A stretch of DNA of 64,000 bases from Enoplolaimus lenunculus (GCA_030248215.1 JASANG010000668.1:124001-188000); one strand, 5' to 3'. Shown: positions 13,310 through 27,439, counted from the stretch's first letter. Program-made: numbers and translations. Notes: generated by a model from the letters alone, not told the origin.

Positions 13310-16300
13310 TAAATTATAATAAAGTCACAATAATTTTTTGTTTTTAACAATAAATAAATACATTGTTCGCATTAATCTTTGAACAAATGTCTTATATTTT
13401 AGCAAAATTCTGAAGTTAACGATTGTGTCTAGTACACATTCCCGACGTATATGTTTTGAATTGTATCTTGAAATTCTAAAATTGTTCAGAATGTTTTGAT
13501 GATTTTTAAGATATATAGCGCTTAGAAAAGATATATTCACATTTGACGAGTTTAGTTGAAAAACGAGTTTAGCAACATTCATAAACATTCAAGTTAATAC
13601 GCCTTAAATTGTAATTAAACAAAAAAATGTGGTGTGTAAACGTTAAAATAGAAATCACTCTTAATATAGGCAATATTTTTGAAAACAAATTTGAATAGAA
13701 GAAATTGTGTGAATATTTGAGACACAAATATGGTTTTATAAACCTATTATGTCGAAATGCAACACATTTAAGTCTTAAAATTTAAAAATAAGTGATTGAA
13801 GTATCAAGACTAAAAAGTGTAAATTTCGAATATAGTCTTACAAATGAACATGTATAGTTTAGAACCCAGATATTTGTGTCTCAAAATTCAGACAATTCTT
13901 TATTCAAATAACTTCACAAACACTTCCTAAATAGAACTGTTTTTCTGGTTTAATGTATTTAAGCTATTTCCTTATATAGACTATTTCAGATAGGTAGTGG
14001 AAAATTTTTGTTAAGGTAAGTTTAGGCGAGTGGATGTAAGCCCTGGGTTATGAGTATGACACATTTTATGCTCGCTGAATTTTATAATGTAAACTGCGCA
14101 TCATAAACATGAATCCATATTTTTCGTTGCTGTTCCATCACCGAACCTTCAATCTTCCTCTGTGAAAATCTAAAAAATGCAAATCAATTTTACTTAAATA
14201 TATTTTTGTTAAATTTTAACAAAAGGTTGTAGCAACTTACAGCCTTCAAAATTGTTAAAGTTTTGTGTTTTCTCGTTGACACCTTCGGTGTATATAACGA
14301 TAAAGTTTAGTATTTTCGCTTTTGAATTTGCTACCCTTGGAGGAGCAAAATATTCCCTGCAGCAGTATTTTGTATTGTGTTTTTTTGGTTTATTTATTCT
14401 TCTGGTCAAAAGCTTTGGGGAGTTCAACTCCTGCTGATTTTAGGCAAAAAGCTTGTTAATTCTCGGGCTGCTGCAGCAAGCTTATATTGATAATTGTGAT
14501 TTGATCTTCCTTATAAAAGCCATAGATTTATCAATCCTCGAGAGTTAATAACAATAGATTAATCACTGATGAGTTGATTATCGCTTAGTTGATTTGATTC
14601 AGGCGACTTGATCAATTAATATTGAGCAGAATAACTCCATTCTGGCTATGTCTAATAACTGACTGATTACTTGAGTTAAAATCAACTCACTGGAATTTAC
14701 AGTGTTGTGTTAATTATTCTTCGGTGAATAAATACGTTTTGCGATTAAAGTTCTTTATTTCTAAATATTTTCCCTAACTAATTAATAATTCCAAAAATTT
14801 TATTTTTATCATTTACTATTTTAATCGTATCGCTTGTATTAAAAGAGTTCCTCATTCGCAAAGAAGTGGCGTCTTTAACGCTTCTTGTTATGGGTACTAC
14901 TATTTTACAGCGATTATTCCCCATACATCAAACAACATAAAATTATAAATCTTCAATAATATATACCACAACGTATAACCGCCCCAATGTATCCTGGACC
15001 CACTCCTCCTCATAAAGCGAACTAAATAACTGACATTATCAAATACTAGAACTCACTCTGGTAATGTTTTTAGGTTCTTTTAAACCTCTATTTACTTTAA
15101 TGTAAACTCGCAAAAGTATTGTAAGTTCTCATCCCATGTATTCGTTGTTAAACGAATGGTTTTGCTGCCTTAAATCACCCCAATCGAACTATAAAATTCC
15201 TGCGCTCGTTTGCTGTTTAAGAAAAAGAATCAACTAAAGAACAAGAATTTAAAACCCTAACATCTATAGTTAGGCTCAATATAAAGGTAGGGAATAAGAG
15301 GAATTATTTACTTTTGAAATTTCTGACGAAATAGAAAATGACTAATTTTGCAATGATTTTAGACGTCAAAATAATTTTATCGCTCGCTACACTTGCTTGC
15401 AATTTTTTTTCTCTGCATTCAATAATAATATCCTCTAAATGAACCTCGCCCTTTTTGACATGCATGGTTTGTGTTAGCTATTGTTTTTTTAGCTCTAAGA
15501 GATATTAATCAAGTGATCAGTTGTCTTTTCTCATTTTACGGTGTTGTGTTGTTTATTGCTATAGATGGGTAAATTTCATTCGAATATAAAATGCAATTTT
15601 TCGAATTTTAGTTGCCGTTTATACGCAACAAACAACAATTTAAATTATTTAATCACCCCCGGGATTTATTTGAAATTTGATCTGACTGTTCTAATTATTA
15701 TCATTAAAGCAGAGCGGAGGTTTTTTTGGGACTATAATAGAGTAATATGCTTTATCAATTTTTGATTGCTTAGGCTTAGAAATATGTATACTTGCGCTAT
15801 TGTTTAAGCTTAGTTAGCTTAGCTAAGGAAGATAATACTTTCCTTTGTTTACATGCCACTCTTTTTTAATAGTTTCATTCAGGATTTTAGGACTTAATTT
15901 TGTTTAAAGCTGAAGTTTCTCCGGATAAATTGAATCTCGCAACAAAACGAAATGTTTTTCTTTCGAAAGTGAAAGCGATTTAGCATGTCAGTGTTTTTGA
16001 AAAGTACGGATTGTAGAAAAGGTTATAAATAGTTTGTAAAAAAAACTCAAAATAGAAGTAGGCTTAAAGCTCAAAACAAGGACAAAGGAAACAAAAAACG
16101 TTAAACAGTTATCAAATTCCCCAAACGTCAAAATTGTTTTAAATTTAATTTGAATAAAGTCTTATAAACTTTATAATTATGATGTATATAATTTTTCAAT
16201 TTTTTGTGCTTTAAAATGTACTTCTGTGAGTTTAAAATAAAACTAAGAAACCAAAGATGGTATTCTACGATTTAACGTTATTTGACTAACTTGTATACCA

Positions 16301-16430
16301 CTCAAAATGGTAAGAATGGAGTCAAAAAGCTGTATTAAATTTCACCACACTTTACATATTTGCTAAATACCAAATAAACATATTCAACTTCAACAATATC
16401 ATGAGTACACCAGGTAACTTTTGAGGGGGT
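13310..16430 (-). repeat. Block A2, inverted and deletion-rich
   Basis: The reverse complement follows A1/A3 from end to start but is about a quarter shorter, with scattered small deletions and substitutions throughout, including loss in homopolymers. This even scatter differs from the near-identity of A1 and A3. Confidence 0.85.
15690..15862 (+). mobile_element. TTAGGC-bearing MITE inside inverted block A2 (eroded)
   Basis: Reverse-oriented and deletion-rich counterpart of the copies at 9012 and 17246. It retains TTGCTTAGGCTTAG and CTTGCGCTATTGTTTAAGC. The boundaries are approximate. Confidence 0.55.
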
Positions 16431-16580
16431 AGTGTCATGGACACTGAAGAGCAAAAGCTTCATTTACAACTGAAGCAAAACCTTCAGTTGAGCTGAAGGT
16501 TTTTGGCTTCAGTGTCCTAGACAAGCTTTTTTGGTTTCGGTTTCCATCACTTACCCCTCAGAAGTTACCGGTGTACTCAG
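16376..16580. repeat. Palindromic hinge between A2 and A3
   Basis: CAACAATATCATGAGTACACC and its inverse surround an ACTGAAG/CTTCAGT-rich centre. The same short palindrome occurs at 8148-8370 at the left edge of A1, so the strand switch coincides with an existing inverted repeat. Confidence 0.8.
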
Positions 16581-19500
16581 ATATTGTCGAAGTTGAATAA
16601 TGTTTAATTCGTAATTTTAGCAATTTTAAGTGTGGTGAAATTAATACAGCTTTTTGACTCCATTCTTAACTATTTTGAGTGTGGATTGATAAAACAGACG
16701 ACTGATAATTTAGTCAAATAACGTTTTAATAATGCGCTAATAAATACCATCTTTGGTTTCTGTTAGTTTTATAATCTAAAACTCAAAACAGAAGTGGTAC
16801 GATTTTTTAAAGCACAAAACAATTGAATAATTATGAGAATACATCATCAAAGTTGCATAAATTTTATAAGAACTATTTATTCAAATTAAATTTAAAACCT
16901 AATTTTTGACGTTTTTGGGGGTCTGAGAATTTTTCGATAAGCTTAAGTTTATACGTTTTTTTGTCATTCGCCGCATTTGTTACTCTTCGTTTTGAGCTTT
17001 AAGACTGCCTACTTCTATTTTGGAGTTTTTATTTTACAAACGCTTATTTAGGTAACCATTTTCTGACAATCTGGTTTCACTTTTCAAAAACACTGACATG
17101 CTAAATCGGCTTTCACTATGATTTCGAAAGAAAAACATTTTGTTTTGTTGCGAGATTCAATATTTATCCGGATGAAACTTCAGCTCCTAAACAAAAGTTA
17201 AGTCCTAAAAATTTTCTCGGAAATTGAAACTATATAAAAAAGAGTGGCCAATGTTAAAACAACAGAGGTGGAACAGTATTTATCATATTCCTTAGCTTAA
17301 GCCTTAGCCTAAAGCTTAAACAATAGCGCAAGTATGAGCATATTTTCTTAGCCTAAGCCAATGTGCAAAAAAAAATTGTATAAAGCATAAAGCTTAAACT
17401 CTATTATAGTCCCACAAAAAACTCTCCGCTTCTGATCTTTACATGGACTAATACAGTTAGAACCCAGTCAGATCAAATTTCAAAATTGAAATCCCGGTTC
17501 CGGGTTCGGTTTGACAAAAAAATTAAATTACAGCCCCAGTTTCAGATCCGACTAATTGTTGTTTGTTGCGTATAGAACGCTGCAATAAAATACCTAAAAA
17601 TTGCGCAACAAAATTTGCATTTTATACCGTTTCGCAGTCTAAAGTTTACCCGATCCTATAGCAATAAACAACACAGACACCAGTAAGAATGCGAGAAAAG
17701 ACAACTGTATCACTTGCATTAATATTCTCTTGAGAGCTAAAAAACGACAATTGAGCTAACGTAAAAAAACCTAAACCATGCATGTTCCAAAAAGGGCGTA
17801 GGCTCAGATTTCATTTCAAGAGGATATTATTAATTGCAAGTATTGCAAGAGAAAAAAATTGCAAAGCAAGTGTAGCGAGCGATAAAATTATTTTTGACGT
17901 CTAAAATCCATTGCAAAATTAGTCATTTTCTATTTCGTCCAGAAATTTCAAAAGTAAATACATTCCTCTTATTCCCTACCTTCTATACTGTGAGCCGTCT
18001 AACTACTAGCATGGTTTCTATGATGGCGGTGTGGGCGAATTTTGTTCAAAATATCTGTATCCTTGTGTCGACTTTAGTTCGAATTAGTCTTTCATTTTGC
18101 TCTAAAACCCAGCAAAACGGAGCGCTAAGTATAATTTGAATTTTTCAATTGAGTTTGCGATTTTGGGTATAGGTATATTGAATTTTAAGGCAGCAAAACC
18201 AAATTCGTTTTAACCAAACGATATATACTTATTGCGTCGGATTGAGTTAAACTTGACCGAAAGATAACTATTTTTTTGCGAGTTTTACATTTGAAACCGC
18301 TCTAAAGCTACGCAATGTTGTCGGCTTTAAAAGCAACCTAAAAACATTACCAGAGTGAGGTTCCTAGTATTTGATAAAAATGTCAGTTAATTTTAGTTCG
18401 CTTTATCCGTTGTACCAGCGTTGAACAGGTTCGTAAAGACCGCATGGCTTGTAAAACCAAGGAATTACATGTGGGGTTTTGGGACCACAAAAACCACAAA
18501 TAGCCCAAAATCCGGCTGTATCGGACTGGATGTTTACTGCACGTTTTGTGAGGTATATTTTAACTAAAAAACATTTTATTTGAAGATTAATACTGCTAGC
18601 ATTAATATTATTTATGTTTGTTTGATAAAAAACAGATATTGGTTAAAATGTACGCATGGGTTGGTTAAATATCAATCGCATGTAAAACTGGTACTGTAGT
18701 GACCCGAATAACGAAGAAGCGTTAAAGACGCCACTGTATACTTTGCGACAAAATCAGACGGAACCTTCTTTAATGAACTACAAGACTGATAGCGATTTTA
18801 GAAATCTTAAGTAAAGCATGGATAAAAATAGAAAATTTTTGGACAATTATGTAATGTAGTGGTTTCACGGGGAAATATATACATTTACGAAATAAGCTGT
18901 GAAAAGTGTAAACGTTTGAACCGCAAAACGTATCCTTATTCACCGAAGAATAATTAACACAACACTGTAAATTCCAGTGAGTTGATTTTAACTCAGAATG
19001 AGTTGAATCAGTCAGTCTGAGTTAGGACTATCAGAACTCAGAATTGTGAGTTGATTCTGCTCAATCTGAATTAATTGATCAAGTCGCCCGGAATCAAATC
19101 AACTGAGAGCGATAATCAACTCAACTCAGAGTGAGTTAATGCTTATTGTTATTAACTCAGAAATAAATAACTCGTTAGCTGAGTTGATAAATCAACTCAT
19201 TGGCTTTTACAGTGAAGGAAGATCAAGAATTGCCAGCGACAAAATTTCAAACTCCAACTTGTGAACGCTGCTGATAAAACGCGTCAATTGCTTGCAGCAG
19301 CCCGAGAATTAACACAGCATTTTTGCCTAAAATCAGCAGGAGTTGAACTCTCCCCGTTGAAGTTAAGCTTTTGACCAGAAGAATAAATGAAACCAAAAAA
19401 ACACAATACAAAATACTGGCTTGCAAGGAGAATAAATTTTGCTCAACACTCAGCAAGGGGTAATAGAGCAAATTCAAAAAGCGAACACGAAATAATGGCT

Positions 19501-20668
19501 GACTAAACTTTTATTGCAATTGAATTCTATATAAACACCGAAGGTTGGTTCAGCACGTCAAAGAAAACACAAAACTATTTTTAACCAATCATTTGACAGC
19601 TGCTGTCCACAGTTGCTACAACCTTTTGTTCAAAATTTAACAAAAATTAATATTTAAGTAAAATATTGATTTGCATTTTTTCAGATTTTCACAGAGGAAG
19701 CATATTTGAAGGTTCCGGGTGATTGAGGAACAGCAATCGGTCAAAAATATATTGGATTCATGTTTATGATGCGCAGTTTACATTATAAAATTCAGCCGAG
19801 CCATAAAATGTGTCATACTCATAACCCAGGCGCTTACATCCACTCGCCTAAACTTACCTTAACAAAAATTTTCCACTGACCCTATCTGAAATAGTCTCAT
19901 AGTAAGCGGAAAATGTAGCTTAAATACATTAGAACCAGAAAAACAGTTCTAATTTAAGGCAAGTGTTTGTTGAAAGTTAATTTGAATACAAGAATTCTGT
20001 GCTTGAATTATTTGAGACACAAATATCTGGGTTCGTAAGACTATACATGTCTCAGTTTGTAAGACTATAAATGTCTGAAATTTAACACTTTTTAGTCTTG
20101 ATACTTCAATGCACTTATTTTCCTAAATTTTCAAGACTTAAATGTGTTGCATTTCGGACATAATAGGTTTATAAAACCCATATTTGTGTCTCAAATATTC
20201 ACGCACAGATTTCTTCTATTCAAATTTGTTTTCAAGAAATAGTTGCCTTATACTTAAGAGTAGAGTTTCTAATTTTAACGTTTACACACCACATTTTTTT
20301 GTTTAATTACAATTTAAGGCTGTATTAACTTGAATTGTTTAAAGTTGAAATATGACGGGATTTTGCTAAACTCTCGTTTTTCAACTCAAACTCGTCAAAT
20401 GTGAATATATCATTTTCTAAGCGCTATATATCTTAAAAATCATCAAAACATTCTGAACAATTTTAGAATTTCAAGTATACAATTCAAAACATATACGTCG
20501 GGAATGTGTACTAGGACACAATCGTTTAAACTGTCAGACATTTTGCTAAAATATAAGACAATTTGTTCAAAGAGTTAATGCGAACAAGTGTATTTTATCT
20601 TATTGTTTAAAAACAAAAAAGTTATTGTGACTTTCATTATAATCTTATTTGAAGTAAATGAAAAATTG
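16560..20668 (+). repeat. Block A3, direct copy
   Basis: Almost identical to A1 beyond its first 900 bp; that first part has extra single-base insertions. It continues into a complete MITE with perfect target duplication and then unique sequence. Confidence 0.9.
17246..17449 (-). mobile_element. TTAGGC-bearing MITE inside duplicated block A3
   Basis: Counterpart of the copy at 9012-9202, with extra single-base insertions. It is part of the block duplication and not an independent insertion. Confidence 0.75.
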
Positions 20669-20861
20669 GCCCATGTATCGAACAGGGCCGGAATGTTTCC
20701 GGCGGGACTGTAATAGAGTAAGCTTAAGCTTTAGACTATTTTTTTGCTTAGGCTTAGGCGTAGCTTGAGGCTCATTTTTACGCCTAGGCTCAGGCTTAGG
20801 CTTAGGCTTGGCTTAGGAATATGCTTATACTACTGTTCCGGCCCTGTTCTGTACATTGGCC
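20668..20861 (+). mobile_element. TTAGGC-bearing MITE, intact copy
   Basis: GGCCCATGTATCGAACAGG and TTCTGTACATTGGCC ends, with a perfect 8-bp duplication GAAAAATT. The interior has several CTTAGGCTTAGG runs. The 5' part of the same insertion appears truncated at 12407 in block A1. Confidence 0.9.
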
Positions 20862-21827
20862 GAAAAATTTATGTACTTTATTTAAAGAAGTCAAAATAGC
20901 GATACCCGAATCTTATTACCACCTCCTTATTATTTGAATCGCATCAACCCTTTCAATCAAAAACTCAACTCTATTGTCTGTTTTAAATCTTAAATCAACT
21001 TAAATCAAAGGTCGACTGAAGTCATTTTCTCTGAAACCCAGTCATATCAGTTAAAAACCTCATGGACTACCCTGGATGTTACGCAGTTTCGCAACAAGTT
21101 AATTTCTAACGAACCTACCTAGTTTATGCCAGGGGATCAATGGTATTGCGTGCACAATCAGGGATTGTCTAAGAGATAAGAAAACAACTGTTACGGGTTA
21201 ATCTGCAAAGGTCAAAAATTTCTATCTCTCGCTGCCCTCAATCGCAAAAACTTTCACACGAGGTTATTAATGTCTTTGCCGAAATGAAATTTTGGTTACG
21301 GAACTGGTTCGATTAATCCAGCGTTGGGTACCGGAAAAGAACCGACGAACAAGATTTCTTTTTTTCGGGTTTTGTCTGTTTCTTTTTTGAGGAAGTAGAA
21401 ATACGGAGGAAAACCGGAACAAAACTTTTCTATAAAATATATATTAATTTTAGCAAATAACTTGCGTAACAGCGACCAAACGTAGCGGAAAGCATTAAGA
21501 AATTGGATGTTTTATCACACCTGCCGTCCGGACCGCGTTTTTTTGCTTAAAGTGTCAGGGGCGCAGATTTGCTACATTTTGCAACACCTGTTTGTTTGGT
21601 ATGTTATGAAAAGTTGATATATATAAATATATATACATATATGTATGTGTGTACTTTCGTAAAAAATAGTCATGAGATTCTCTTGCATCATTTTGGCACC
21701 GCTATGCTAGGCATATTTCTTAGCCTAAACTTAGAAGAACCCTTAGCCTAAAACTGTGTCTGATGGTAAAACAAATCATACTCGAAAAAAGCTTAAACCA
21801 ACATTATTGCAGTCCATCAAAAAACTG

Positions 21828-22025
21828 GGTCCATGTAAAGATCAGGGGCGGAACGTTTTTGTGTGTGACTGCAATAGAATAAGCTTAAGCTTTAGAGTAG
21901 TTTTTTTGCTTGGCTTAAGCTTATAGGCTTAGGCTTAGGAATATGTTCATTCTTACGCTTAGGCTTAGGCTTAGGCTTAGAAATAAACTTATAATACTGT
22001 TCCGCCCCTGTTCTTTACATTGGCC
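21828..22025 (+). mobile_element. TTAGGC-bearing MITE, intact copy
   Basis: Perfect 8-bp duplication AAAAACTG flanks GGTCCATGTAAAGATCAGG and TTCTTTACATTGGCC. Three runs of CTTAGGC units. A truncated opposite-oriented relative lies immediately to its left (about 21700-21827). Confidence 0.9.
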
Positions 22026-22719
22026 AAAAACTGGATGCTCCTTAACGAGTAACATTCGCGGACAAAAATTTCATAACAGCGCTGAGTCAAAAAAACTATC
22101 TTTTCAAAAATAAAAAGCCATGTAATATATACACGCAAGCGGTATAATACGATGAAACAATTAAACCTTAAAGCGGACTAAAAACATTAATATCTAAAAT
22201 AAGCAAACGACATTTTACTCACAGCAACGCTCAATACAGGCGAGTTATTTTTTTGGATGTAATGTGATATATCCCAAAACATTCTGCAAACGAGAATGAA
22301 AGCCTTACGTTCCATGTATACACTCAGTGTACGCTGTTGGTAGATCCTGCAATTTCTGACCATGTGGAGCTAAGAGATTTTTCTTGTAATTGTGAACAAA
22401 ACCTAAGCTAGCAAAGCGAGCGAGAAGCGGAACGCAATTTTATTGCTATAATTTGATACAAATTTTAAGCGTCATTCCGGCTGAAACACATGGACAGTGT
22501 ATGGCCCCAGTTGGATTGTTGGATTGTTGACGGAATTCCTACTGTGTTGTCTTTTTAAACCGTGTATCATTGTACAACCGTAAAATATATTGACGTAAAG
22601 TTTATTTGGTTGAGAACATTAAAATAGTTCGATATCGGAGCCTAAAATGTTGCATCTAAATTGTAATTATAGAACAGAAACAGCTGATAAAGGTTTGGGA
22701 TCGTATTGCTGAAAGCGTA

Positions 22720-22974
22720 CACTGTAATATCCAATAAGTTGATCAATAAATTATTCAGCTGGCGAGCGTGTTATTTTTGAATTAATATCAGTAAACATTA
22801 ATTCACTCTGAGATGACTCGATTCTCACTCTGAGTTGAGTTGACTGTGGGTGAGTTGATTAATTAGCTCAAAATGAATTGAATCAACTTAAAATTCTGAG
22901 TTCTGTTAGTTCTAACTCAGACTGAGTGATTCAACTCATTCTGAGTGAAAATCAACTCACAGAAATTTACAGTG
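22720..22974 (+). mobile_element. CACTGTAAATTCC-type MITE
   Basis: TA on both flanks, CACTGTAATATCCAATAAG at the left end and AGAAATTTACAGTG at the right. The interior is made of direct and inverted GAGTTGA/TCAACTC motifs. Confidence 0.8.
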
Positions 22975-23842
22975 TATAACGCAACTACACATGGATGAGG
23001 CGGTTCATTCTAATTAAAATAGCCTGCTCACTAAGCCTAAGCTAAAGCCAGACATAGCTTACACATATTGACTAAGGATACGCCTATGCCTAAGCCAAAT
23101 TCTGAGCCTAAGCCTCAAGTTCCCAAGGCCCCGAGTCTTCTCGTCTCTCACTGTGCAGGCCGCTATAATAAACATGACCTGAATTGGTCTATGAGATGAT
23201 ACTCTTACAGAGACGCAAGGTCGAGGATAGAAAGCACAAGTTTAACTTTTAAACTCATAACCAGAACACTTTTATAGCTTGCATAATGCCACAATTTGTA
23301 ATATTACCCAAGATTAGCCCGTTTTGAAATGGGCGTGGTCCATAAACGCCAACGCGTGCTGGGTGCATTCTTTTTTACATTGACAATTCTCTATGGCATA
23401 CTCTTGTTTAACAGTATCATTCGCTTTTGGTAATAGCCACGCAACTTCAATGGTACAGAAAGTAAACAGAGTGGCTTGTGAAATATTTAGGCGTTCCAAT
23501 GCCAGATATTTCAATGAACCATAACTAATTGTCACAAATTTTTTGGATATACGCCGGAAGAAGGACAGTGGTCCTATTCCCACCCCATCATGTTGCTACT
23601 ATGTTAAGTAGTGTGCTTTACCCGATACCGCTCCAGCTTTTGGGAGAAATGGCACACTACCACGTAGCTAACAATTAGTACCGTTGTTGCATAAACCATA
23701 TCCAGTTGTAAAATTTTGAGTAAAATCTGTAATCCACTTTTGGTATTAAATTTTAAACAGCTTTTAAAAACCAACGAGAATTTGCCAATCTTAATTAGCA
23801 GTAAATTAGAATACTGGTTAAAATTCTATGCTAAACTTCAAA

Positions 23843-24045
23843 GGCCCATGTAAACATCCTGGGGCGGACCGTTTTTCTGTGGGACAAGAAAAAAAAAAAC
23901 CCTCTCTCTTCACACAAATTTTTTTCTTTCTTTTCTCCTAAGCCAAAGCCTTTGCTTTTGTATTTTCTCTCTCCTACCCACGCTAAGGCTTAGGCTTGGG
24001 CTTAGGCTTAGGAATATGCTTCCGCCCCTGTTCTTTACATTGGCC
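23843..24045 (+). mobile_element. TTAGGC-bearing MITE with altered interior
   Basis: Standard ends (GGCCCATGTAAACATCC and TTTACATTGGCC). The middle has a purine/pyrimidine-rich stretch in place of part of the usual interior; TTAGGC units remain near the 3' end. The flanking 8 bp are only partly alike. Confidence 0.75.
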
Positions 24046-25561
24046 ACATCATTTTACACAGCACTACAATTATAACTGGTTTAAAACTTCAAAACCAAGC
24101 AAACGTTGCTGGTCAACGCGTTTAAATCAGTACTAGTCTGAATTGTTTTTATTTGAGCCAGAGGAGCATGCAAGAGTGGTCCGCTCTATTGTTGTGAAAC
24201 AAACAAGAAACGCAGACTTCAAACTGGATCTAAAAAACGTTTTTGGTCCGTAGATGTAAAAACAATTTTTTTGCTCGCTTCGCTCGGTCGTCAAAAAATA
24301 TTAAATATTTACGGCTGTTCCTTCCAGTGCCTGTATTCTAAAGCGTGTGTAGCACTTATTATGCGGCGTTCCCATTACAAAATTTGGCCAAGCCACAAAA
24401 TGTGTCCTAGCCCAGGGTTAACAAGTGGTCGTTGAGCCTACAACAACGAAAATATTCCGTTGACCCTATCACAACGAGTTGTTTGTGCCACTCGTTAAGG
24501 TAGGGTCGACACTTTTTTTATAACTCCTGCCACGCGTGGAGCCTACCTCAACGCAAAAAATTTCTGTTGACCCTACCTCAACGAGTGTTACAAATTGTTG
24601 AGTAACTTTTAACCCAGTGCACGAAAACGTTCGAAATTCTGCACAATTATCGCTTTTTTTTACTCTACTTCTGTGCTAATTTTGACCTTCAAAATTGTAA
24701 TAGTTTGTAGGTTTGAGAACCTATCGCTAACTGGTGATAAGTGCTACAGCGTCAACTGTTAATAAACACAGGATCCGTGCTTAAATTTGACTGCGCTCTA
24801 TACTTTTGCTTAACTGAACATATAATGTTCATTTCGTTTACGTTTCTGAACTGTTTCCGTTCCGCTCGTGTTGTTTTTCTGAAGACATACACGACTTGAA
24901 GTTGTCATCGTTTTGTGAGAAACTTTATAGAACAAATTTACGCTTTCGCATTCAAAACTATATTCATTACCGCTGGGGAAAATTCAAGGGGTCCACCCAG
25001 GCCATACCCCATACATCGATCAAACCAAAATTTTTCACCGATATTAACTAATGATACTTCCTCCCTCGCTACGTTCGCAACGGTATTTTTCACAGTTTAT
25101 ATATCACGCGGCTACGGCGTCGTCAAAACGTTCTGGATCCGCCAGCCACTGTAATATCGTCTGCGTCGTTTATTTCAACGCCCGTAGCCGCTGTCTAGAA
25201 CGTTGCGTTGAAGCAAACCGAATTGTTTGAGTTTTGACTTAAAGTTTTCTACAACTCTCGCTTTCTCTCTCACACACAGCTTTGATTTGTTTGTATTCGG
25301 TTAATAAAAAAATTACTCTGATCTGTTCAAGACACTGATTTGTCTGCATTTTTTTCGCCGTTTTCACTGATTATTTTATCGTTAATACTTTGCGTAATCG
25401 CTGATTTCTGAATTAATTTCACTTGTTTGGCCGCTTGCGGTCGGTTTTGAAATGATCCTGTTCGTTGCCGGACAGTTTTAGTCTTTTTGCTGTGTTTGCG
25501 TAATTCTTAATTTTCTGTAATGTTTTATAAAACTCAGTAGGCTGTATTTCGATTCCATGGT

Positions 25562-25772
25562 TTGAATTGTTGTTGCTTGTCGTTGTTTGTTTGTTTGTTT
25601 GTTGTTGTTGTTGTTGTTGTTGTTAGTGTTGTTGTTATTATTTTTTTTGTTGTTGTTCTTGTTGCTGCTGCTGTTGTTGTTGTTCTTGTTGCTGCTGCTG
25701 TTGTTCTTGTTGTTGTTGTGTTTGTTGTGTTTGTTGTTGATGGTGTTGCTGTTGTTGTTGCTGTTGTTGAAC
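25562..25772. repeat. (TTG)n-rich microsatellite
   Basis: TTG with CTG and CTT variants. The Asn-rich minus-strand frame across it runs into unrelated repeat sequence and is not called. Confidence 0.95.
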
Positions 25773-26131
25773 CATAACACTGATTTAGGTTGGTACCTAG
25801 CGTGTCTACCACTAGTGTACACATGCTTGCGACAACACATGACCCTGGAAAACCAGATTAGGCTTAAACTTAGGATTAGTCTGAGGCTTGTGCTTAGGAT
25901 TAAGCTAAGGTTTAGGTGTGCGATTAACTTTATAGCTATAGCGCCTTGGATAAACAACAAGCTTATAAATTTTAAACATGTTGTTGATTTCGTTTTAGTC
26001 TCATTTTCATACTGTTGTATTTTTGTTCTATTATTGAGTATTTTACTCACGGCTGCGAACTACATGACGTGACGCGAAGAGGCGATAAACCACTCTACAT
26101 ACGTTTACGTCCTTGCTCACGGAAAAATTTT

Positions 26132-26379
26132 AACCCCTTCTCACATTGAGTTGCCTATAGGCAACTCACCGCAGTGTATATACGTTAAATAGTATATATC
26201 GCACCGTGTTTAACAATTGCAACACGTATACATCGTACTTAAGCACCACAAGACGTGAGAGCCCCCTCGGGCTCGAGCGTCAAGCTCCTATAGCTAAGTG
26301 GTGATGGTATACGCCTCCCAATCCTAGCATAAATGTAGGTCTCAGGGGAAATAGAAAATATTCGTGTGAGAAAGGGTTA
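26132..26379. mobile_element. TTCTCACA-type inverted-repeat element
   Basis: AACCCCTTCTCACATTGAG and ATTCGTGTGAGAAAGGGTT mirror each other. The interior has a GTTGCCTATAGGCAAC palindrome, and GAGAGCCCCCTCGGGCTCGA that recurs in reverse at 31500-31530. Related partial copies lie at about 31204-31310 and 31375-31560. Confidence 0.7.
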
Positions 26380-26724
26380 GAAGAATTCTATGTTAATAAA
26401 TGTTTACTAGCCTTCAAACAGTGCTGGGTTAGTATTGTTGTGGATTGCGGCACATCCGAGGAATAATGAAAATGGGTTAAAAATATCAAAACAGTTTTAC
26501 TTTATCACCCATTAATAAAGTTTTAGCCAATGAGAACTGACTAAATTATTAAATATTCCTTAGGCACGGACGGCGTCGGACGGTGATGGACGGCGCCGGT
26601 CGACATCGAAAGCATCGCCCCACCTTAACTACTAATCCGGCACCGCCTCCTAGAAATTTTCTTACTCGTGTTCTAGCAATTCTTCATCGGGGGTTGTGTT
26701 TTCAGACATGAACTTCTTCGTTTC

Positions 26725-26888
26725 CGGGCGCGTAGTCAAGCGGGGGGAGGGGCTGTGGGACTCAGCCCTCCTGGAAATTTTTTGCTCGCCTGGAAAATGT
26801 TTAACCTTGCTTATAACTAAAAAACCTTTATATGCCATTCCTGAAAATTGCTTAGCCGTCCTAGCAAGTTGAGCTGACTACACGCCTG
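26725..26888 (+). mobile_element. hAT-like CGTAGCC element
   Basis: Ends CGGGCGCGTAGTCAAGCGG and GAGCTGACTACACGCCTG. The interior parallels the copy at 43836-44004 (CTGGAAATTTTTTGCTCGCC, CAACCTTGCTTATA-type blocks). No clear target duplication. Confidence 0.7.
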
Positions 26889-27439
26889 TATGTTGCGCCC
26901 TTGCTCTTTTTCGAAAATTCATCGTGTAAGCTCACTTAAGATATTTCAATTCGCTTTTTCATATTTCCGTTTCCGAAACAATATGCTTACAACTACAATC
27001 AGTGTGTTCTGTAAACTGTCATATAACGCAATTTCCTTGATTTTTCAATTGCACACGAATGCATATTTTGTTTATATTTTAATGAAATATATATAATCAC
27101 AGAAGTATTTTGTAAACAATTTCGTCAACAGCAAAAACAACAACAACAACAACAACAACGTCCACCGAAAAAGCAATTCCTTTAATCCGTTTAAGTGGAT
27201 TCGGATCACGCTTTTCATTCATTTTTTCTTCGTTTTATTTCACTTTGAAATTGTTTTATAAGACCTATATCATCACGGTGAATAAAAACTTTCGTAGTTT
27301 GAAAACAGACTATTGCAAACTAACGTGAAGACACACGTTCTTCGTGCTCAGCCCTGGTTCAGTATTGAATATGCCGGAAAATTTTTGTCAGTCAAAGTAG
27401 GAACCGGGACTTCAGACCCTTTTTACAAAGCAGCTGGAA

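Noticed and set aside
25478-26050. 190-codon minus-strand Asn-rich open frame
   Set aside because: Joins a TTG microsatellite to TTAGGC-like repeat fragments; no domain or splice context.
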